A DNA stretch of 15,736 bases. Source: JAIYCX01 sp964353175. Its GTDB lineage: Bacteria > Bdellovibrionota_C > UBA2361 > SZUA-149 > DAOLCO01. Each line of letters starts with the position of its first letter. Positions within the stretch are counted from its first letter, which is position 1. Below the pieces are notes generated by a model, which saw nothing but the letters and a program-made list of their open reading frames with translations, was not told where the DNA came from and did not search any database. The DNA lies in the NCBI GenBank assembly GCA_964353175.1, contig CAYGUX010000039.1:1-15736 (forward strand), in the 5' to 3' direction. The translations under genes and the position numbers were made by a program. Of this stretch, positions 5,868-12,507 are shown piece by piece.

Positions 5868-7934
5868 ATGAGTAGAATCACTTTCAACTCGAACCTTCTT
5901 TCACTCAATGCACAGAGAAGACTCTTTGAACAAACAAAGGAGCTTCAAAATACATACACCAAGCTTTCCTCTGGTCTAAGAATTAATAAGGCAAGTGATG
6001 ATGCTGCTGGACTTAGCGTATCTTCGCTATTAAATGTTGATAGAAGAGTAGGGAGCCAAGGTTTAAAGAATTTAAATGATGGCATTTCTCTTCTAAGTAT
6101 TGCCGAAGGAGCTACTAACGAACTTGGAAGTATTCTGTCTAGGCTACAGGAATTGGCAGAGCAATCGTCCAACGGAGTTTTCTCTTCTACTCAGAGATCT
6201 GCTCTAAACAAAGAATCAGAGGAATTAAAAAGTGAATATGAAAGAATTATAAATAGCACTACTTTCAATGGCATAAATCTATTTAAAGATGCTGATGCCA
6301 ATGTAAGACTGCAGTCTGGATATGGCTCAGATGGAGCTTTGCATGTCGACCTATCTAGATCAGATCCATACGGAGTATTGGGTACGACCAGTTCCTCTGG
6401 CCAGCCATCGAACCTATATAATCTCATACTTTCAATATCTTCAGACGGAAGATATGTATTGTTTGCAACAGATGCTGACAATCTAGTATCCGACGATTCA
6501 AATGGGTACTCTGATATTTTTAGAAAAGATATGTCTACAGGTGAGACAATCAGAGTCTCTACGAGTAGTAGTGGTGCTCAAGGTAACAATAATGCTGGTT
6601 CAGCAAATATATCAGACAATGGTCAATATGTTGTATTTTCGAGTTCGGCATCCAACTTGGTATCAGGGGATACAAATGCCGTAGCAGATGTATTCGTTAA
6701 AAATATTTTAACAGGAGAAACTACAATCGCAAGTACTGCTTCAAGCTCGGAATTTTCTAACTCAAGTTCTGATAACGGAAAAATCACTCAAGAAGGGAGA
6801 TATGTATTTTATCACTCAGGAGGGAATAATTTAGTAACCGGAGATACCAATGGAAGGACTGATGTATTTAGAAAAGACTTGTTGACTGGCGAAAATATAC
6901 TGGTCTCTACAACCTCTACGGGTGGTCAAATTAGTAGTAACTCTACATTACTCGATATCTCAAGTGATGGAAGATATGTACTATTTACATCTTCAGCCAA
7001 CGATATTGTACCTGAGGATACTAATTCAAGAGGTGACATCTTTAGGAAGGACATGCAAACAGGTGAAACTATAATCGTAAGTACGTCCGCAACTGGCACC
7101 CTAGGAAATGATTATTCAGGTGAAGCAACTATTTCTGAAGATGGTAGATACGTAGCTTTCACCTCTTACTCGAGCAATTTAGTGTCTGGTGATACAAATA
7201 GTGATCGGGATATTTTCAGAAAGGATATTACCACAGGAGAGATAGAATTGGTAAGTGGATCAGAATCAGGGGCATTCGGAGATCTTGAAAGCAATAATCC
7301 ACAAATATCTTCTGATGGCCGATATATCGCCTTTAGTTCACAGGCTTCAAATTTAGACCCCGAGGATCTGAATGGTGTTGGGGTAGATATTTTTGTAAGG
7401 GATATGCGGACTGGCAAAATAGCTGTTGCATCTAGAGGTGAGTCTGGAGGGGGAAACGATGGACTTGAGGAAGGCAAATTTGCGTTCTCTGGAGATGCAA
7501 GTACTATATTTTTTGAAACCTTCGAAAACCCAAACCTTCTTGATGGGCAAACAATAGATTTCTATCAGGGGATTGTTTCTACTAATCCCCTGTTCTATTT
7601 CGAGAATTCAATTAATTCTGTCGGTGGTATTTCCCTCGCTTCACAATCCTCTGCTCAAAACGCTTTAAACTCACTCGAAAATTCTATGCGCGAACTCACA
7701 AGCTTTAAAGCTAAGATAGGCGCCTATTCATCTAGGATCCAATCAAGCTACTCAAATTTAGAGACGCAGGTGCTAAACTATACGGATGCTTCTAGCAGAA
7801 TTACGGACACTGATGTAGCAGAGGAAAGCGCAAATCTAGTAAGGCAACAGATCCTTCAAAATATAACCACTTCGATTCTGGGTCAAGCAAATCAACAGCC
7901 CGAGATAGGCTTACAATTATTGAAGAAGCCATAA
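5868..7934 (+). CDS. fliC: Flagellin with an inserted seven-bladed beta-propeller domain
   Basis: This is the flagellar filament subunit, 688 residues against roughly 270-500 for most flagellins. Residues 1-163 form the N-terminal D0/D1 helices (FNSNLLSLNAQRRL; LSSGLRINKASDDAAGLSVS; FNGINLFK). Residues about 580-688 form the C-terminal D1/D0 helices (RITDTDVAEESANLVRQQIL; ILGQANQQPEIGLQLL). Both ends needed for export and polymerisation are intact, and the protein has no Cys. The usual D2/D3 region is replaced by PD40/TolB-like repeats of the form ISxDGRYVxF...NLVxGDTNxxxDIFxKDxxTGE...VSTS, with blades starting at 190, 248, 306, 364, 422, 480 and 540; the seventh is degenerate. Residues 168-180 supply the matching last strand, closing the ring. 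I infer a surface-displayed propeller that binds a ligand or partner. No fliD or fliS lies nearby. Confidence 0.92.
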   Translation: MSRITFNSNLLSLNAQRRLFEQTKELQNTYTKLSSGLRINKASDDAAGLSVSSLLNVDRRVGSQGLKNLNDGISLLSIAEGATNELGSILSRLQELAEQSSNGVFSSTQRSALNKESEELKSEYERIINSTTFNGINLFKDADANVRLQSGYGSDGALHVDLSRSDPYGVLGTTSSSGQPSNLYNLILSISSDGRYVLFATDADNLVSDDSNGYSDIFRKDMSTGETIRVSTSSSGAQGNNNAGSANISDNGQYVVFSSSASNLVSGDTNAVADVFVKNILTGETTIASTASSSEFSNSSSDNGKITQEGRYVFYHSGGNNLVTGDTNGRTDVFRKDLLTGENILVSTTSTGGQISSNSTLLDISSDGRYVLFTSSANDIVPEDTNSRGDIFRKDMQTGETIIVSTSATGTLGNDYSGEATISEDGRYVAFTSYSSNLVSGDTNSDRDIFRKDITTGEIELVSGSESGAFGDLESNNPQISSDGRYIAFSSQASNLDPEDLNGVGVDIFVRDMRTGKIAVASRGESGGGNDGLEEGKFAFSGDASTIFFETFENPNLLDGQTIDFYQGIVSTNPLFYFENSINSVGGISLASQSSAQNALNSLENSMRELTSFKAKIGAYSSRIQSSYSNLETQVLNYTDASSRITDTDVAEESANLVRQQILQNITTSILGQANQQPEIGLQLLKKP
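6435..7589 (+). repeat. Seven tandem propeller-blade repeats (174-bp period)
   Basis: Blade starts in the flagellin are spaced 58, 58, 58, 58, 58 and 60 residues. The period is therefore exactly 174 bp for the first six blades, with two extra codons before the last. The most conserved parts are the DGRY turn, the [GD]DTNxxxD[IV]F loop and the TGE turn. At the nucleotide level the blades are clearly diverged, so this is not a recent array. Confidence 0.85.
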
Positions 7935-8240
7935 ATTAATACTAGCTTGTGATTTCAACATAACTCAAACCTTTATAATTCTAGGCAGTTAGGACATCTG
8001 TCCAATACAAGTTCAATATAGTTCTCGCTCTCTTATCAAAACTTGTCCTTCATACCCAACTTCCACTATCAAGATTAAAGAATTGTGAGTTAGATCACTT
8101 TGAATATTATCACTATTCCAATAACACTAATAATGATAAGATATATAAAAACTTTTTGTATTTGAAATATACTTAGCCTCAAGGTGGTACAAGAGAATAA
8201 GTAAAGACCATTGTAAAATAGAATGATTTGGAGAAATGAG
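7935..8240. other. 306-bp intergenic region after the flagellin gene
   Basis: No gene is supported. A small GGACA/TGTCC inverted repeat lies near 7992-8003. There is no clear intrinsic terminator for the flagellin gene. A TATACT (8168-8173) lacks a matching -35 box. A 66-codon minus-strand frame overlaps the start of the next gene antisense and has no recognisable identity. Confidence 0.5.
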
Positions 8241-9608
8241 ATGAAAAAAAATTTGGGACGAGTTAAAGGATTTGTATTAGTTTGCTTCATTAATATTCTA
8301 TTTTGCTCATTCGCCTTTTCGGTACCTGGAGATTTTGATGGGGATGGAACTTCGGATCTTTCCTTAGGCTTGGTTGATAGATCATCCTCCTCAACTGCTT
8401 GGCTTACGAGATTAACGAATGTCTCTCAACCCTTATTTTGGAACTTTTCCGTGCCCGCAGATGCATTTGTCACAGGTAGATTTTTCTTGAATGATCCTAA
8501 ATATTATCCAGGGGTTATCTATGTAAGGAACGCCTCACTCCCTCTTGAATGGTACATTAAGGACAGCACACTGAGAGATGTTTTTCTTAGATTCGGACTT
8601 CCTGGTGACACCATCACCAACCTTGGAGACTGGGACGGTGATGGTAGAGATGATCTTAGTGTTGTAAGAAGAGGGAGCGATGGCTTTTTGCGTTGGTACG
8701 TGGCTCAGAGTGCGACATCAGAACTGAAGGAATATCTTTTTGGAATAAATAGTGACAGGGTCGGTCTTTCAGACGTAAATAATGATGGTAGAGTTGAGAT
8801 GATTGCTCTACGATCGAACTTCACTTGGTATATAGGTTCTCCAGGAGAACAAAATGTCCAAGGCGTGCAGTGGGGATTGTGGGGGGATATCCCCTTACTA
8901 CCTAGAGATCTAGATGGAGATAATTTAGCTGACTTCATTATCTCTCGTAAAATTGGCAATTCTCAAGTTGCTTTTGTGAGATATGGAAATGGGCAGACGG
9001 AGAATATCAACCTTGGGACTAGCTCCTCAGTGCCCATGATAGGTAACTTTGGTGGATCAAATCCTAAATTTGCTTGGTCACAAAGAGATACTGGATGGAC
9101 CGCAATTAGGGACACAGATCAAGAGCTCAATATTTTTAGGCATGGCATTCAGTCAAATGTCATAATCAGACCTAATGGTACCGTTGTGCAACCTACTAGC
9201 GATGATAGTTTTGGCGCAACAACAGGAGGGGATGGAAGCTCAGGTGATGATACTACCGTTAGTGGCCCTGGGTGCTCGGCTTCACCTGGGACTGAAAACG
9301 ATTTTACCGATGGTGCAGGGAGAGGAGCACTATGGAAACCTGTCTCCGAAGGTGTAAGTAATGGGGCATCAGTAATATTGTTGCCTATTAGCTACTGCGG
9401 AGCAAGCATTACGGCCAAAGGTTCTGATGGGAATGCTGTTTCTGGAGTACAAAGAACGAAGTGTGGAGGGAATGGAAACAGAGCCCACTTCTGGTTGTCT
9501 AGAACGGCTAGCCAACTTGCTCCCTCTGCTCCACTAACAATTGAGATTATTCAATCCGGTGTGACAGAATGCAGATCTGTTCCAAATCCTAGAGTTAGAT
9601 ACGATTAG
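8241..9608 (+). CDS. Secreted FG-GAP/VCBS-like repeat protein
   Basis: A 455-residue exported protein. I chose the ATG at 8241 because GGAG lies 7 nt upstream and it gives a clean signal peptide (basic MKKNLGRVKG, hydrophobic core, likely cleavage after AFS27). An earlier in-frame ATG at 8223 would add six residues. Residues 28-310 hold about six repeats of 45-48 residues, with Asp-rich calcium-type loops DFDGDGTSDL (31-40), DWDGDGRDDL (130-139), DVNNDGRVEM (178-187) and DLDGDNLADF (223-232) and a recurring W-Y-[IV] strand. This resembles integrin-like FG-GAP propellers. A Ser/Thr/Gly/Asp linker (318-343) leads to a C-terminal domain with four cysteines (345, 386, 408, 444), probably two disulfides. 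It follows the propeller flagellin on the same strand and may act with it at the surface; that is inference. Confidence 0.85.
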   Translation: MKKNLGRVKGFVLVCFINILFCSFAFSVPGDFDGDGTSDLSLGLVDRSSSSTAWLTRLTNVSQPLFWNFSVPADAFVTGRFFLNDPKYYPGVIYVRNASLPLEWYIKDSTLRDVFLRFGLPGDTITNLGDWDGDGRDDLSVVRRGSDGFLRWYVAQSATSELKEYLFGINSDRVGLSDVNNDGRVEMIALRSNFTWYIGSPGEQNVQGVQWGLWGDIPLLPRDLDGDNLADFIISRKIGNSQVAFVRYGNGQTENINLGTSSSVPMIGNFGGSNPKFAWSQRDTGWTAIRDTDQELNIFRHGIQSNVIIRPNGTVVQPTSDDSFGATTGGDGSSGDDTTVSGPGCSASPGTENDFTDGAGRGALWKPVSEGVSNGASVILLPISYCGASITAKGSDGNAVSGVQRTKCGGNGNRAHFWLSRTASQLAPSAPLTIEIIQSGVTECRSVPNPRVRYD

Positions 9609-9658
9609 ATGACTTTGAAGGTCTAAAACGGACCTTTGTCCCTTAGAAGGATAGTAAC

Positions 9659-9689
9659 GCTGGAGGATCCACCCTCCTCCAGCTTTTTT
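9659..9689 (+). terminator. Strong intrinsic terminator after the FG-GAP protein gene
   Basis: GCTGGAGGA (9659-9667) and TCCTCCAGC (9675-9683) form a perfect 9-bp stem with a 7-nt loop, directly followed by six T (9684-9689). A smaller AAGGTC/GACCTT hairpin lies just upstream (about 9618-9636). Confidence 0.93.
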
Positions 9690-9876
9690 GTACGATTTTG
9701 TTCTGAAGTGCCAGAAAAAGACCGATGTGCAAAATATCGACCAAGCTACTAAAGACTAACAAGAATAATATATAAATAAATGACATGTACTTCTTTTTCA
9801 CTAGTCAACTAATACATTTTAGACCTTCCCTGCATTAACTAGTCAAATTTGAATAAAGAATCCTCAAATATATCTA

Positions 9877-10173
9877 CTAGATAGCATCATAGATAATAAC
9901 TCTATCAAAATGGACCTTAAACTCTTCTAAGAAAGCTTTATGCAAAGCATGCACTTGGTAAACATCATGCGCCGCTAAATCTTTAAAAATAATATTTAAT
10001 GAAAAGGTATAAGTTGTATCAACAACTGCTCTGGTAATTGGCGCGGGAGTTCCGACATAAAGTTCTTCAACTGACTCAATCCCACGAAGCGACTCAAGCC
10101 CTTCTCTAAAGGCTGATTTTTCGATCTCTGTTGTTTCAGGTTTTAGCCAGAATAATACGTGATGGCTTAGCAT
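9877..10173 (-). CDS. Dabb (stress-responsive alpha/beta barrel) domain protein
   Basis: A 98-residue single-domain protein of the Dabb family, matching the usual size of about 100 residues. It opens with the family pattern HHVLFWLKPET (4-14), followed by a helix, the central VEELYVGTPA (35-44), the strand YTFSLNIIF (55-63) and the D-x-Y-x-x-H-x-x-H-x-x-F helix (70-81). Members form ferredoxin-like dimeric barrels; some are small enzymes or stress proteins, and the role here is unknown. The ATG at 10173 has a good ribosome binding site (GGGAG, about 8 nt). A broken second copy lies at 15598-15692. Confidence 0.88.
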   Translation of the reverse strand: MLSHHVLFWLKPETTEIEKSAFREGLESLRGIESVEELYVGTPAPITRAVVDTTYTFSLNIIFKDLAAHDVYQVHALHKAFLEEFKVHFDRVIIYDAI

Positions 10174-10196
10174 AGAAAAACTCCCTCTTTCTTTTT

Positions 10197-10202
10197 ATTA
10201 TA
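10197..10202 (-). promoter_or_regulatory. Candidate -10 box for the Dabb gene
   Basis: On the minus strand a perfect TATAAT occupies 10202-10197, 23 bp before the start codon. No good -35 hexamer lies 16-18 bp upstream (TAAGTG at 17), so this is tentative. Confidence 0.4.
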
Positions 10203-10279
10203 GTAAATAAGACTGTATCCACTTAGCATGGGATAAGCAGAGATCACAAACTTAGGGACTTCCATTTAGATTACTTAAG

Positions 10280-10807
10280 CTAACTTCCCTTCTGATATTT
10301 ATACCAAGTACCATCTTCACTCAATAATGTGAGTTCTCCTTCAATAACTTTAACGACTTTCAGACCTGAGTTCATAAAGGCATTCTCATCAGTAACAGGT
10401 CCATCTAGCATTTGATAAAGAATTCCAGATTCATATTGGCAAATCATTTTGTACTTATGTCGACTATCTTCATTCATTGTCAGGTCTCGACTTATGTAAT
10501 CCAAAATACAAGTACCATCTTCGTTTATAGAAAAATCATAAATTTGTATCTTATTTAATGACTTAAACGGCTTTTCTAAATGCCATTTACCTACCAGGTC
10601 ATTATAATTTACCAATTTTGAATATACGGCAGTAAACAACAAAGACGTAGAGGGTTCATGCAACATTGGCCTTACCATTGTAAGAACAGCAAAAACAAAT
10701 AGAAGATAAGAAGTTTTACGCCATTTTTTATAATACAAGGCAAACGCTGCAACTAACGGAAAGATAGATTCGATACAAGAAGCAAGAAGTATTTTAAGAA
10801 TTAGCAT
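10280..10807 (-). CDS. Small membrane protein with C-terminal beta-rich domain
   Basis: An unrecognised 175-residue protein. Two hydrophobic segments (about 3-25 and 33-60) flank a short basic loop (YYKKWRKTS, 25-33), predicting an N-terminal hairpin in the inner membrane. Residues 70-175 look like a compact beta-rich domain: LVGKWHLEK (71-79), DFSINEDGTCILDY (91-104), YKMICQYESGILYQ (119-132), LKVVKVIEGELTLLSEDG (149-166). The G-x-W...DGT pattern recalls lipocalin-like lipoprotein domains, but the similarity is too weak to name a family. Cys100 and Cys123 could pair. No Shine-Dalgarno sequence precedes the ATG. It is 106 bp upstream of the Dabb gene on the same strand. Confidence 0.7.
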   Translation of the reverse strand: MLILKILLASCIESIFPLVAAFALYYKKWRKTSYLLFVFAVLTMVRPMLHEPSTSLLFTAVYSKLVNYNDLVGKWHLEKPFKSLNKIQIYDFSINEDGTCILDYISRDLTMNEDSRHKYKMICQYESGILYQMLDGPVTDENAFMNSGLKVVKVIEGELTLLSEDGTWYKYQKGS

Positions 10808-10861
10808 AATTATTCATTAACATTTAGATTCATGGCTAGTCAACCTAAGAGCCCTGCCCTC

Positions 10862-10889
10862 TTGCATTCTAAACAAATACCATTACAAT
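10862..10889 (+). promoter_or_regulatory. Candidate sigma-70-type promoter for the GNAT gene
   Basis: TTGCAT (10862-10867), a 16-bp spacer and TACAAT (10884-10889; five of six consensus bases). Transcription would start near 10896, giving a leader of about 30 nt before the ATG at 10927. Confidence 0.5.
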
Positions 10890-10926
10890 AAACCCTCCAG
10901 TTTAACTAAAATGGCCCTACTACACC

Positions 10927-11370
10927 ATGCCTACACTCGATATTCAATTAAAACCTTCTACCCCTGAAGACGAAATTTTCGTAAACGACCTCACAAGAAG
11001 TGTGATGAAGCCTTATGTAGAATCAACTTGGCCTGATGAAGAAAGTCGTGAGCATTATTATCACATTAATCGTTTTAATTTACAGACTACAGCTATTATT
11101 TATTTTAATGGAGAACGAATAGGAAGAGTCACACTTACTAACTCGGATTCAGAAATTGTTCTAGAAGACATTCACATTCTCCCAGAACATCAAGGCAAGG
11201 GTATTGGCAAGCAACTTATCGAAGAAGTGTTAAAACAAGCTCGTTCTGAAGGCAAATCAGTTGCACTCATGGTCCTAAGAACAAACCCCGCCCAAAGCTT
11301 GTATAATCAACTTGGATTCAAAACTTACCAGGAAACAGAAGAAAGATTTTATATGCGCTACTTAAGTTAG
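10927..11370 (+). CDS. GNAT-family N-acetyltransferase
   Basis: A 147-residue single-domain acetyltransferase that would move an acetyl group from acetyl-CoA to an amine. Motif A is complete: LEDIHILPEHQGKGIGKQLI (79-98), with the pyrophosphate-binding Q-G-K-G-I-G at 89-94. Motif B is NPAQSLYNQLGF (120-131), with Tyr126 in the position of the usual catalytic acid, and YMRYLS closes the fold. The length is standard and the gene looks intact. The acceptor (protein, antibiotic or small amine) cannot be told from the sequence. No clear ribosome binding site precedes the ATG, but a promoter candidate lies close upstream. It is a lone gene. Confidence 0.88.
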   Translation: MPTLDIQLKPSTPEDEIFVNDLTRSVMKPYVESTWPDEESREHYYHINRFNLQTTAIIYFNGERIGRVTLTNSDSEIVLEDIHILPEHQGKGIGKQLIEEVLKQARSEGKSVALMVLRTNPAQSLYNQLGFKTYQETEERFYMRYLS

Positions 11371-11524
11371 GTTAAATCAATACACATACCTTCAAACTTC
11401 AATTCAGAGTATCCGCTCGAACTAAAACGCATTATAAAGAAGACTGAGCTTGAGCTGTATTAAAAAAACAGACGATTAAGATTAAAATAGAATTCTTCAA
11501 ATATTGCATGTTGTATTTTCTCAT
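11367..11524 (-). pseudogene. Signal-peptide micro-ORF with overlapping second micro-ORF
   Basis: The minus-strand frame from ATG 11524 (or ATG 11509) to TAA 11432 encodes 30 residues that read as a complete signal peptide: MQYLKNSILILIVCFFN followed by TAQA and QSSL, then stop. The stop overlaps the ATG of a second, 21-residue frame (TAATG, 11434-11430) that begins MRFSSSGYSELKFEG and ends antisense to the GNAT stop codon. The pair could be one small secreted protein split by a frameshift, or a decapitated exported-protein gene. A perfect TATAAT lies 8 nt before the first ATG, which suggests transcription from or near the start. Nothing is recognised by family. Confidence 0.35.
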
Positions 11525-11872
11525 AAATTTAAATTATACTAAGTTGCGCCAGATAGGATGAAGAAACCACAAAAAAATTTACCTGTAAAGAACAATTAAC
11601 CTGGACACCCAGCAGTTCAGCTCACAAATCTACCCTAGGAACGGAATTGTGCGCGCTCGGACTATCGAAGAGGCGAAGCCTAAGATTTCTACTTTAACTG
11701 CTCGCACAAGTTTAAAATACCTCCCTAAAACTACTGGAAGAGATACTTAGAATACTGAGAACTTATCTAACTCTCTAGAATAAAAAAACGACCCTACTAC
11801 CCCCACCTTCTCGCAACACAGCACTACTTTGGATAACTAAATCATAACTTAATTATTCAAAGTGTTGCTTTC

Positions 11873-12061
11873 TTAAAGTTCAGACTGCCCGAGAATCTCC
11901 TTAAAAACTCTCGGCGACACGCCACCAACAAAGGCAACATGACTACCAAAACACGACAAAAACCTTGCTACCTGTCTAGGCAGTAAGATCGTTCTGGTTC
12001 TAAGGAGTTTATTGTTGAACAGTAAAATAGAAACAAAAATGAATCTAAGATTCCTTTTATT
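11873..12061 (-). pseudogene. Coding-like remnant with no start codon
   Basis: An open minus-strand segment of 62 codons between stops at 12062-12064 and 11873-11875, without an ATG. Its second half reads like protein, for example RQVARFLSCFGSHVAFVGG followed by VSPRVFKEILGQSEL. Its 3' part contains a CCGAGA/TCTCGG inverted repeat (about 11889-11915), so an RNA structure is an alternative. A frame of this length can arise by chance in AT-rich DNA. Confidence 0.25.
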
Positions 12062-12230
12062 TTAAAAACTCCCATGCCTCAATAAAAAATGATAAGACTC
12101 CAATAGGAATAGGGCTTATTAGGTACTGCACTCAAAGATGGGACAACTCCATACTAATTAGTCCCAAAATCCAAACAAAAGGGAACGAACTCACCATTCC
12201 TACGTTCATAAAGAATACCAGAATCTTCAT
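12057..12230 (-). pseudogene. Remnant of a small membrane-protein gene with in-frame TGA
   Basis: From ATG 12230 the frame encodes 32 mostly hydrophobic residues (MKILVFFMNVGMVSSF, then PFVWILGLISMELSHL), a TGA at codon 33 (12134-12132), then 24 more (VQYLISPIPIGVLSFFIEAW, EFLK) and TAA at 12059-12057. Two predicted membrane segments separated by one stop suggest a broken small membrane protein. No family is recognised, and no ribosome binding site is obvious. Confidence 0.3.
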
Positions 12231-12392
12231 TATCAATGAGGCACAAATGTGCTATCACCCAAGGATAAAATCAAAGGATCATACATCTTTTAAAAAATTC
12301 AGATCCAGAAACTCAGAGCTGTGGGCTGCAAATAACCAAAACCTTTGTGGGAATTTTGAAATATCTCTAAGAATTAACAATACTTGACAATA

Positions 12393-12421
12393 CTGACAGC
12401 TCGGGCAGGGAGATTTATACT
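12393..12421 (+). promoter_or_regulatory. Sigma-70-type promoter for lnt
   Basis: CTGACA (12393-12398) and TATACT (12416-12421) each match five of six consensus bases with the optimal 17-bp spacer. Transcription would start near 12428, about 80 nt before the lnt ATG. A perfect TTGACA (12384-12389) lies just upstream but has no -10 box at normal spacing. Confidence 0.6.
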
Positions 12422-12507
12422 GAGGCTCGACTATACACATAATAAACTAGGTAAACATTAGTTCTATACTATGGATTGCATAAACTCAATATGCTAGTAA
12501 ATTAAAA

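Larger units (their letters stand above)
11371..12507. other. 1.1-kb stretch without an intact gene, apparently decayed
   Basis: No reading frame of normal length exists on either strand. Three coding-like segments lie on the minus strand (11367-11524, 11873-12061, 12057-12230), each ended or interrupted by stops. They may be remnants of one or more genes. The last 115 bp hold the promoter for lnt. Confidence 0.5.

Noticed and set aside
6435..7589. Flagellin repeats as a recent tandem DNA repeat or assembly artefact
   Set aside because: The blades are clearly diverged at the nucleotide level and the frame is maintained throughout, so this is an old protein repeat.
8090..8290. 66-codon hydrophobic minus-strand frame antisense to the start of the FG-GAP gene
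   Set aside because: Hydrophobic only because AT-rich DNA gives Ile, Leu and Phe codons; it overlaps the signal peptide region of a well-supported gene.
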